The position numbers and the translations under genes were made by a program. The notes below the pieces were generated by a model. It searched no databases and was not told where the DNA came from. It saw only the letters and a list, made by a program, of their open reading frames with translations. A stretch of DNA of 5,539 bases. Source: Actinomycetes bacterium. Its GTDB lineage: Bacteria; Actinomycetota; Acidimicrobiia; Acidimicrobiales; Microtrichaceae. The stretch covers positions 1-5,539 of the forward strand of contig JAEZFI010000188.1 in the NCBI GenBank assembly GCA_023437745.1. The letters run 5' to 3'. Numbering within the stretch: the stretch's first letter is position 1; every line of letters begins with the position of its first letter. Of this stretch, positions 1-4,794 are shown one piece after another.

Positions 1-45
1 CACGCCGTCGAGGCTGACGAACTCGGTCACGATGAGTCGGCCCAT
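1..45 (-). CDS. Dihydrofolate reductase / RibD C-terminal family protein, first 15 codons only
   Basis: Reading leftwards from an ATG at 45-43, the frame gives MGRLIVTEFVSLDGV and leaves the window still open. This is the typical beginning of small dihydrofolate-reductase-like proteins of the RibD C-terminal family (YyaP/YwjB type), in which an opening beta strand is followed by a 'SLDG' turn. Family members bind NAD(P)H and reduce pterin- or pyrimidine-like substrates, but most actinobacterial copies have no assigned substrate. An AGGAG ribosome binding site sits 7 nt upstream of the ATG, which strongly supports this start. The gene follows the esterase on the same strand after 34 nt, so the two may share a transcript. 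More than nine tenths of the gene lies outside the window, so active-site residues cannot be checked. It cannot be said whether it is a true folate enzyme; the generic family name is safest. Confidence 0.8.
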   Translation of the reverse strand, partial: MGRLIVTEFVSLDGV

Positions 46-51
46 GGAGCG

Positions 52-56
52 CTCCT
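52..56 (-). promoter_or_regulatory. Ribosome binding site of the DHFR-family gene, inside a 10-bp palindrome
   Basis: AGGAG on the minus strand lies 7 nt before the ATG at 45. Most of it falls within the perfect palindrome GGAGCGCTCC (46-55), so the ribosome binding site could pair with the bases just before the start codon. The pairing would have little or no loop, so this is probably incidental. The site mainly serves to confirm the start. Confidence 0.65.
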
Positions 57-79
57 GAGGTCCGGGAACCGACTCGACC

Positions 80-1018
80 CTACGACGCCGGCAGCGAGAA
101 GCGCTCGAAGAACTCCCAGCTGATGTCGGTCGCGTCGATCGACGTCGGGGTGAGCCCGACGATGCCGGCGATCGCGGTGCTGAAGGCGCTGCCGGGCCAG
201 GCGTGGCCGCCGCCCTCGATCCTCCAGGACTCGACGGCGGTGCCGTCACACGCCCAGGTGTCCTTGCGGATCGGGCGTCTCGTCACGGGATCCGACGCCA
301 CCTCGACCGTCGTGGTCTTCGGCCCGCACCCGTAGCGCGTCGCCCAGGCCTGTGGGCTGGGCGCGAAGTAGTCGAAGGGCAGGATCGGGTCCGACTCGCC
401 GTGGAAGGTGACCACCGGGACCCGACGGGTGGGGTTGCAGTTGCCGGGATTGATGACACCCGCGTTGTCCGGGCGCAGCAGACCGGCCACCGGAGCCGCC
501 GCTGCGAACACCTCGGAGCGGTAGCACATGAGCTGTGTCGTCATCGTGGCGCCGTAGGACAGGCCGGTGACGTAGATGCGCGCCGGGTCGATGCAGGCGT
601 CCGCCCGGAGTTGCACGAGCAGTTCGTCGATGAAGCGGAGCGATGGGGTGTCCTCTCCGAGCTCCCAGTTGACGCCGCCGTTCTCGCCGATCGGGTACGC
701 CACCACGAAGCCCTCGTCGTGGGCCTTCGGTGTGTACTGGCTCATGTCGGGGTGCACGCCGGCGATGACCCCTTCGAGCAACCCGTGGATGTCGATGACC
801 AGTGGCTTGGGGCCGGTACGCCCCGACGCCGACCAGGTGTAGTGCCGAACGGTGCTGCCGACACGGAGGCTCGCCGGGCGATCCGACACCGCGGTCGCCG
901 GCACGGCGCACCCGTCGCCGCTCGTCGGCGGACCGGCCGCGGGGAACGTCGTGCAACTCGTCAGCACTGCGACCGTCGCTGCCAGCACCACGACACGCGC
1001 ACCCGTGCTCCGGCACAT
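80..1018 (-). CDS. PHB-depolymerase-type esterase lipoprotein (LpqC-like)
   Basis: This is a secreted, membrane-anchored alpha/beta-hydrolase of 312 residues, resembling the polyhydroxybutyrate depolymerase/feruloyl esterase family and mycobacterial LpqC (Rv3298c). The N-terminus is a lipoprotein signal: Arg residues, a hydrophobic stretch, then the lipobox LTSC with the lipidated Cys at residue 22. The core shows an HG oxyanion segment (DIHGLLEG, about 76-83), the nucleophile elbow GLSYG (Ser154), the acid in HGESD (Asp210) and the catalytic His in GGGHAWPG (His272). Six further Cys after the lipid Cys suggest disulfides outside the membrane. The ATG at 1018 was chosen because GAGGGG lies about 5 nt upstream and the lipoprotein signal then starts cleanly. 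An in-frame GTG at 1048 would add ten charged residues and sits just after the candidate promoter -10. The true substrate (polyester, aryl ester or other) is not evident from sequence. The DHFR-family gene follows in the same direction. Confidence 0.9.
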   Translation of the reverse strand: MCRSTGARVVVLAATVAVLTSCTTFPAAGPPTSGDGCAVPATAVSDRPASLRVGSTVRHYTWSASGRTGPKPLVIDIHGLLEGVIAGVHPDMSQYTPKAHDEGFVVAYPIGENGGVNWELGEDTPSLRFIDELLVQLRADACIDPARIYVTGLSYGATMTTQLMCYRSEVFAAAAPVAGLLRPDNAGVINPGNCNPTRRVPVVTFHGESDPILPFDYFAPSPQAWATRYGCGPKTTTVEVASDPVTRRPIRKDTWACDGTAVESWRIEGGGHAWPGSAFSTAIAGIVGLTPTSIDATDISWEFFERFSLPAS

Positions 1019-1023
1019 GAGAT

Positions 1024-1030
1024 CCCCCTC
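1024..1030 (-). promoter_or_regulatory. Ribosome binding site that fixes the esterase start
   Basis: GAGGGGG on the minus strand is separated by 5 nt (ATCTC) from the ATG at 1018. This favours that ATG over the upstream in-frame GTG at 1048, which has no comparable purine tract in front of it. Confidence 0.7.
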
Positions 1031-1048
1031 GCCCCCGGCTCGTGGCAC

Positions 1049-1077
1049 ACCGTCTCATCGGCATCCCGAGGTGTCAA
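1049..1077 (-). promoter_or_regulatory. Candidate sigma70-type promoter for the esterase gene
   Basis: On the minus strand a perfect consensus -35, TTGACA (1077-1072), is followed after exactly 17 nt by GACGGT (1054-1049). The -10 keeps only the A at position 2 and the T at position 6, the two most important bases of TAnnnT, so it is weak. Transcription would begin near 1041 and give a leader of about 20 nt before the ATG at 1018, consistent with the chosen start. CGAGG (plus strand) occurs on both sides of the -35 hexamer, at 1067-1071 and 1078-1082, 11 bp apart (about one helical turn), which could be a protein-binding arrangement. No convincing promoter could be recognised for the divergent plus-strand operon. 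Confidence 0.4.
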
Positions 1078-1082
1078 CGAGG

Positions 1083-1094
1083 CGTCCCGGGACG
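1083..1094. promoter_or_regulatory. 12-bp perfect palindrome, possible operator
   Basis: CGTCCCGGGACG is a perfect inverted repeat in the middle of the divergent intergenic region. It lies 5 bp beyond the -35 of the candidate esterase promoter and about 33 bp before the phosphotransferase start. Dyads placed like this often bind dimeric repressors that control both directions. No regulator gene is in the window, and a GC-rich palindrome of this length can occur by chance, so the role is inferred from position alone. Confidence 0.3.
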
Positions 1095-1095
1095 T

Positions 1096-1114
1096 GGGAG
1101 GCGGAATTCCTCCC
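1096..1114 (+). other. Short stem-loop just before the phosphotransferase ribosome binding site
   Basis: GGGAGG (1096-1101) can pair with CCTCCC (1109-1114) around a 7-nt loop, and the loop region also contains the palindrome GGAATTCC (1103-1110). If transcribed, the hairpin ends directly against the GAGGT ribosome binding site at 1115-1119. The GGGAGG arm itself looks like a ribosome binding site, so the CCTCCC arm could mask either element. This is a structural observation only; no regulatory family is recognised. Confidence 0.3.
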
Positions 1115-1119
1115 GAGGT
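1115..1119 (+). promoter_or_regulatory. Ribosome binding site favouring a TTG start for the phosphotransferase
   Basis: GAGGT lies 7 nt before an in-frame TTG at 1127, which is ideal spacing. The in-frame ATG at 1139 is 19 nt away, too far for normal use of this site, and has no other purine tract closer to it. The site is the second copy of the 9-mer TCCCGAGGT (1064-1072 and 1111-1119). Confidence 0.5.
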
Positions 1120-1126
1120 CAGCGGG

Positions 1127-3322
1127 TTGCCCGCGTCGATGGAACCCTCCATCGTGTGGCTCGACGAGCCGTGCGCCGCTGACGCCCGGCTCAGCGGCGC
1201 CAAGGCGTCGAACCTGGCGATCGCGCGGCAGCACGGCCTCCCCGTGATCGAGGGGTTCGCGATCACCTCGACGGCGGTCGCCGCCGCGGATCGGTGGAAC
1301 GGCACGGGCCCCGGTGGTGCGCGGCTGCACGACGCCTGGGCGACGCTCTCGGCGGACGGCACGCTGCCGCTCGCGGTCCGCTCGTCGTCGGTGATCGAGG
1401 ACGGTGCGGGCTCCTCGATGGCAGGGCGCTTCCGGACCGTGCTGCACGTCAGCGGCTGGGATCCGTTCCTCGCCGCGGTGCACGACGTGATCGCCTCGGC
1501 TGAAGGGATCGGGGACGCTGCGGGGGGACCGGCGCCCATGGCGGTGCTCGTGCAGCCGATGGCAGCGGCCCGGGTCGGTGGTGTCCTCTTCGGGATCGAC
1601 CCGCTGACGGGTGATCGGGCCCATTCCCTGGTGTCGGCGACGGAGGGGCTCCCTGACCGGATCGTCGGCGGCGAGGTCGTGGGGCAGCAGGTCCTGTTGG
1701 GCCGTCACGGCGGTGTCGCACGGCACGGCGCAAGCTCAGGACACGGCGCAGGTCCCGATGGCGGCGCAGGGGCGCCCCTGCTCGGGCCACGCGAGCGCCG
1801 CCGTCTGGCGCGTCTCGCCAGGGACGCCGAGCGTCTGTTCGGAGCGCCGCAGGACATCGAGTGGCTGATCCTCGCGACCGGGGAGCTCCGCCTGTTGCAG
1901 AGTCGACCGATCACCGCGTCGGCGCTGCCGGCGCCAGGTGGCCATGTGCTCGGCGCCGGTCCGGTTGCCGAGACCTTCCCGGCACCGTTGGCACGCCTGG
2001 AGCGTGACCTCTGGGAAGCTCCGCTCGAGACCGGGGTGCGCGAGGCGCTCCGGCTCAGCGGCGCCGTCAGCGCACGTGCGCTGGCCGAGCACTTCGTGGT
2101 GGACATCCGCGGTCGTGTCGCGGTCGACCTCGAGGCCCTCGGGGTCGTGGTGCCACATCGCACGTGGTGGAGGCTGCTCGACCCTCGGCCGCCGCTGCGC
2201 CACCTGTTCGCCGCGTGGCGAGTCGGACGCCTGCGGGTCGCGATGCCGGCGATCGCCCACGATCTGGTCGCCGAGGTCGACGGCGACCTCCGTTCCGTCG
2301 CCCCGCTCGATCGCCTCGGTGAGGTCCAGCTGCTGACCGTGCTGTCGAACGCCCAGCGCGTGTTGGCGACGCTGCACGCCCACGAGGTGCTGGCCGGCTT
2401 CTTCGTCGACCACACCCGTCCGGCGGTCACCGGCGCGTCCGAGGCGCTGACCACCCTCCGACGAGCGCGCCACGACGGTCTCGACGACCACGAGACCGTC
2501 GCCGAGCATCCGGTCGTGCTGGCCCTGACCGCTCCCCGTATCGGCGGGCCGCTCGTCCTGCCGTCGACGCCGCCCGCCGCGCCGGCGCCGGTCGTGACGG
2601 CCGGGGTCATCGACGCGAACGCGGTGGCCCGGGAGTCACTGCGGCTCCGGGCCCGGTGGGTGCAGGAGCTGACCGCCCGCGTCGCGATGGAGCTCGGGAC
2701 CCGCCTCGAGGCACGCGCCCAGCTCGCCGCGCGGCTCGACGTCCGCCACATCGACCTCGCGGCGTTGCGTGACGCCGTCGAGCATCCGGGGCAGGTGGTC
2801 GAGGTGCCGCCCGACGACCTCGGTGGCCCGCCGCTCCCGGACCGCTTCCGGCTGGCTGCCGACGGCAGCGTCGTGCCCGACCTCGGGGATCCGTCCCGCC
2901 GTGGGGGCGGTGGCCCCGTCGGTGTGAGCGCCGGTCGGGTGGTCGGCATCGTCAGCCACGATCCGCTCGACGCGGCCGGCAAGGTGCTCGTCGTGCGCAC
3001 CCTCGATCCGGGGCTCGCCGCCGCGGTCGGAGTCGCCGCCGGCCTGGTCGCCGAACAGGGCGGTCCGCTCAGCCACCTCGCGATCCTCGCCCGCGAGTTC
3101 GGCGTCCCCGCGGTCACTGCGATGGCCGGCGCCGCGTCGACGCTGCGCGCCGGTGAGCGGGTCCTGGTCGACGGCGGCGCCGGCACCGTCGAGCGCCTCG
3201 ATCCGAGCGACCGGGAGCCCGTGGCCCACGGCCGCCCGGTGCGGCGAGACGGAGCACCGCCAGGGCGGGCACCGCGACGAGGGGCTCCCGAGGGAGGAGC
3301 TCTGCGGGGAGGAGCGCCATGA
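1127..3322 (+). CDS. PEP-synthase/rifampin-phosphotransferase-like ATP-dependent phosphotransferase, substrate unknown
   Basis: This is a 731-residue protein with the three-part layout of rifampin phosphotransferases. Residues 1 to about 263 form a PEP/pyruvate-binding (PPDK N-terminal) ATP-binding domain: SGAKASN with Lys26, AVRSS with Arg85, SSMAGRF (96-102), GVLFGIDPLTG (about 152-162), QDIEWL (242-247) and LQSRPIT (257-263). A middle domain of about 335 residues opens with ETFP (282-285), as in Rph proteins. A swivelling domain from about 599 carries GGPLSHLAILARE with the phosphate-carrying His650. The C-terminal TIM barrel of PEP synthase and PPDK is absent, so pyruvate is unlikely to be the acceptor. 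In known Rph enzymes, which are usually longer (about 870 residues), the His passes the beta-phosphate of ATP to rifampin; here the middle domain is shorter and the acceptor is unknown. The TTG start rests on the ribosome binding site; the alternative ATG at 1139 would remove four residues. The gene overlaps the next by ATGA. Two in-frame tandem repeats (residues 194-217 and 707-731) are unusual. Family call confident; function not. Confidence 0.9.
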   Translation: MPASMEPSIVWLDEPCAADARLSGAKASNLAIARQHGLPVIEGFAITSTAVAAADRWNGTGPGGARLHDAWATLSADGTLPLAVRSSSVIEDGAGSSMAGRFRTVLHVSGWDPFLAAVHDVIASAEGIGDAAGGPAPMAVLVQPMAAARVGGVLFGIDPLTGDRAHSLVSATEGLPDRIVGGEVVGQQVLLGRHGGVARHGASSGHGAGPDGGAGAPLLGPRERRRLARLARDAERLFGAPQDIEWLILATGELRLLQSRPITASALPAPGGHVLGAGPVAETFPAPLARLERDLWEAPLETGVREALRLSGAVSARALAEHFVVDIRGRVAVDLEALGVVVPHRTWWRLLDPRPPLRHLFAAWRVGRLRVAMPAIAHDLVAEVDGDLRSVAPLDRLGEVQLLTVLSNAQRVLATLHAHEVLAGFFVDHTRPAVTGASEALTTLRRARHDGLDDHETVAEHPVVLALTAPRIGGPLVLPSTPPAAPAPVVTAGVIDANAVARESLRLRARWVQELTARVAMELGTRLEARAQLAARLDVRHIDLAALRDAVEHPGQVVEVPPDDLGGPPLPDRFRLAADGSVVPDLGDPSRRGGGGPVGVSAGRVVGIVSHDPLDAAGKVLVVRTLDPGLAAAVGVAAGLVAEQGGPLSHLAILAREFGVPAVTAMAGAASTLRAGERVLVDGGAGTVERLDPSDREPVAHGRPVRRDGAPPGRAPRRGAPEGGALRGGAP
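1706..1777 (+). repeat. 18-nt in-frame tandem repeat, four degenerate copies
   Basis: Four consecutive 18-nt units encode the hexapeptides HGGVAR, HGASSG, HGAGPD and GGAGAP (residues 194-217 of the phosphotransferase). Copies two and three share the nine bases CACGGCGCA at 1724-1732 and 1742-1750; copies one and four are more diverged. The block is a Gly/His-rich insertion in the ATP-binding domain, between the GQQVLLGR strand and the helix leading to QDIEW, probably a surface loop. The period is a whole number of codons, so slippage would keep the frame. Confidence 0.75.
3245..3319 (+). repeat. 15-nt in-frame tandem repeat, five copies, at the end of the phosphotransferase gene
   Basis: Five 15-nt units encode RDGAP, PGRAP, RRGAP, EGGAL and RGGAP, the last 25 residues (707-731) of the phosphotransferase. 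They form a basic, Gly/Ala/Pro-rich, probably unstructured tail beyond the swivelling domain, which ends near VERLD (688-692). The last two units share GGGAGGAGC (3292-3300 and 3307-3315), and the final copy is the ribosome binding site of the next gene, whose ATG overlaps the last codon and the stop codon. Confidence 0.75.
3306..3314 (+). promoter_or_regulatory. Strong ribosome binding site of the three-helix membrane protein gene, duplicated upstream
   Basis: GGGGAGGAG ends 4 nt before the ATG at 3319; its GGAGG core lies 6 nt away. A near-identical tract sits 15 nt further upstream (3292-3299) because both lie within the tandem repeat. With the ATGA overlap, this points to efficient, coupled translation with the upstream gene. 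Confidence 0.7.
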
Positions 3323-3846
3323 ACCGACGACAGGTGGTCGTGATGATGATCGGTGCCGCCACGCTCGCGGCGTCGGGTGCCTACGTGTTCGTCTACCTGT
3401 ACCGCTGGGAGTGGAACCGTGCCCTGATCAGCGCAGCGATCTTCCTCGCTGCCGAGGTCGCGGTGCTCGGGTGGTTGCTGAGTCGGAAGTTGGACGCCAT
3501 CGGCCACGAGATCGAGGGCATCGGTCGGGACCACGAGGCGATCCGGACCCGGCGCATCGCCGGGCATCTCGACGCCGCCCGTGACCGGCCCTCGACGGTG
3601 TTCGAGTGGCTGCGTCCCGACCCGGACGGCACGAAGGTGTTCATCCCCGTGCTGCTGGGCGCAGGTCTGGTGTTCGCCGGGCTGGCCTGGATCGTCGAAC
3701 GGGTCGGCCGGATGACGGCGGGACGCTTGTCGGACCGCGCCCTGGCCGTCGGGTTGTCCCGGCTGGCACTGCCGCCCGGCGGCTTCCTCGACGACGCCGA
3801 CGATCCGCTGCGTGACCTGCGCGGACCTGCCGGAGGGCGGTGGTAG
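3319..3846 (+). CDS. Three-helix membrane protein of unknown function
   Basis: I do not recognise this 175-residue protein. It begins with a short basic N-terminus and two hydrophobic helices (about 6-28 and 35-55). A charged, probably helical segment follows (about 56-90, rich in Arg, Glu, Asp and His), then the sequence EWLRPDPDG, a third hydrophobic helix (about 107-127) ending VERVGR, and a polar tail. With the usual positive-inside preference, the Arg-rich central segment is probably cytoplasmic, where it could contact the upstream phosphotransferase; this is inference. The ATG at 3319 is well supported: it overlaps the upstream stop as ATGA and has a strong ribosome binding site. The stop TAG is within a few bases of the next gene's start, so all three genes are probably translated from one message. 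No enzymatic motif or cysteine is present. Confidence 0.8.
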   Translation: MNRRQVVVMMIGAATLAASGAYVFVYLYRWEWNRALISAAIFLAAEVAVLGWLLSRKLDAIGHEIEGIGRDHEAIRTRRIAGHLDAARDRPSTVFEWLRPDPDGTKVFIPVLLGAGLVFAGLAWIVERVGRMTAGRLSDRALAVGLSRLALPPGGFLDDADDPLRDLRGPAGGRW

Positions 3847-3848
3847 CG

Positions 3849-4229
3849 GTGCGCCGATCCGCTGCACGAGCGCTGGGGCCGGTCCTGGTGCTGGCCACCA
3901 CCGTCGTGGTGATCGTGCTCATGGCCGACGCGACCCAGTACACCGTCGAGCGTGGACGATCCGGCACCACCCGAGTGGTGTTCCGGGTCCAGACACGCGA
4001 CTACCACCACGACCTCGACGACGCGGCCGTCGCCCTCTGGATGCCGTGCGTGGGTGCGGTCGGTTGGAGCGGCGCCACGACCCCCCGAGCGGTGGGCGAC
4101 GGCGAGTACGTCGCCGAGGTGCGTCCGTCGCTGGGTGAGCACGCGTCGCGTCGTCTCCGTGGTTGCCTCGAGGACACGGCGGTGGACCGGGTGCGCGGCG
4201 ACGTGATCGCGACGCACGTCACCGACTGA
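3849..4229 (+). CDS. Small membrane-anchored extracytoplasmic protein with two cysteines, unknown function
   Basis: This protein of 126 residues has a basic N-terminus (MRRSAAR), one hydrophobic helix (about 8-26) without a lipobox, and a soluble domain of about 95 residues that is probably outside the membrane. The soluble part contains TRDYHHDLDDA (49-59), ALWMPC with Cys67, GDGEYVAEVRPSLG (83-96) and RRLRGCLED with Cys106, and ends in a probable beta strand. The alternating strand-helix pattern hints at a small alpha/beta fold, and the two Cys could form a disulfide; both are inferences. GTG at 3849 was chosen because GGAGGG (3832-3837) lies 11 nt upstream; GTG at 3840 is in frame but only 2 nt from that site. 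Choosing 3840 would overlap the previous stop. It is the last gene of the operon and meets a convergent gene 19 nt past its stop. I do not recognise the family. Confidence 0.75.
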   Translation: MRRSAARALGPVLVLATTVVVIVLMADATQYTVERGRSGTTRVVFRVQTRDYHHDLDDAAVALWMPCVGAVGWSGATTPRAVGDGEYVAEVRPSLGEHASRRLRGCLEDTAVDRVRGDVIATHVTD

Positions 4230-4248
4230 TCCGGTCCGAGTGACGCCC

Positions 4249-4794
4249 TCAGGCGGCCTGCTCGCGGTGACGCCGTGACGAGGCGCGTTGCTCGTGGGGC
4301 TCCAGCCACCAGAACACGACACGACCGACGACCTCGGCGAGCACGATCGCCGCGAGCTGCACGCCGCTCCACAGCAGGACCACGGGGTAGCCGCGCTGGG
4401 CCATGGTGGCGTGCTCGTCGGTGAACCCCCACAGCACGACGAGCGGCAGGACGGTGGCGCCGAACATCAACACGACGAGCGAGTCGAGCGAGGCGATCCA
4501 CATGTCGGCGCGGCGCACCGCCCTGATCTCCTCGGACCGCAACCGCCACATCGACAGCGCCGCGAGACCGACGCCGAGCGCTGCGCTCGCGACGACCAGA
4601 TCGGCATCGGCCGCCTCTCGCATGCCGCCGCGGTCGGAGCCCAGCGTGATGGCGATCGCGGGGGCGAGCAGGACCGCCACGCACAGCAGGGCGTACACGG
4701 GCGGGGCGATCAGGTCGAGGGCCTCGTGGCGCACGGCGTCGTCGCGCTCCCGGCCCCGTTCGTCGTGGAGCGCGGTGCTGTCCGGCCCACTCAT
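4249..4794 (-). CDS. Four-helix membrane protein of unknown function
   Basis: This is a 181-residue protein with a charged, cytoplasmic-looking N-terminus (MSGPDSTALHDERGRERD) and four hydrophobic helices at about 31-52, 64-84, 100-123 and 136-163. The loop between helices two and three is Arg-rich (RLRSEEIRAVRRAD), consistent with a cytoplasmic position, and the C-terminus is basic (RASSRRHREQ). No catalytic motif or known transporter signature is seen. The ATG at 4794 overlaps the stop of the metallophosphoesterase gene as ATGA, and GGGAGG lies just upstream, so its translation is probably coupled to that gene. A much longer in-frame extension upstream exists but is Arg/Pro-rich antisense-like sequence lying over the phosphoesterase gene, so it was rejected. 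It may assist or anchor the phosphoesterase; this is context only. Confidence 0.82.
   Translation of the reverse strand: MSGPDSTALHDERGRERDDAVRHEALDLIAPPVYALLCVAVLLAPAIAITLGSDRGGMREAADADLVVASAALGVGLAALSMWRLRSEEIRAVRRADMWIASLDSLVVLMFGATVLPLVVLWGFTDEHATMAQRGYPVVLLWSGVQLAAIVLAEVVGRVVFWWLEPHEQRASSRRHREQAA

Noticed and set aside
1019..1048. Longer esterase starting at GTG 1048
   Set aside because: It would put ten polar residues before the lipoprotein signal, has no ribosome binding site, and sits just downstream of the candidate -10; the ATG at 1018 has GAGGGG at good spacing.
203..1126. In-frame upstream extension of the phosphotransferase gene
   Set aside because: The extension is antisense to the esterase lipoprotein, is Arg/Gly/His-rich with no recognisable domain, and the family N-terminus (VWLDEP, SGAK) begins right after the ribosome binding site at 1115.
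3306..3322. Frameshift creating the Arg/Gly/Pro tail of the phosphotransferase
   Set aside because: The tail is a regular five-residue repeat in the correct frame and ends in a clean ATGA junction with the next gene, which argues against a sequencing or frameshift artefact.
1705..3867. A 720-codon open frame on the minus strand
   Set aside because: It lies antisense to the phosphotransferase and membrane protein genes, is a mix of Arg, Ser, Pro and Thr without domain motifs, and is explained by high GC removing stop codons. The plus strand carries clear catalytic motifs over the same bases.
4230..4274. Possible bidirectional terminator between the convergent genes
   Set aside because: CAGGCGGCCTG (4250-4260) is a palindrome but allows only a 4-bp stem with a 3-nt loop, has no T-run, and lies inside the membrane protein coding end. 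The direct repeat GTGACGCC (4240-4247 and 4267-4274) has no evident role.
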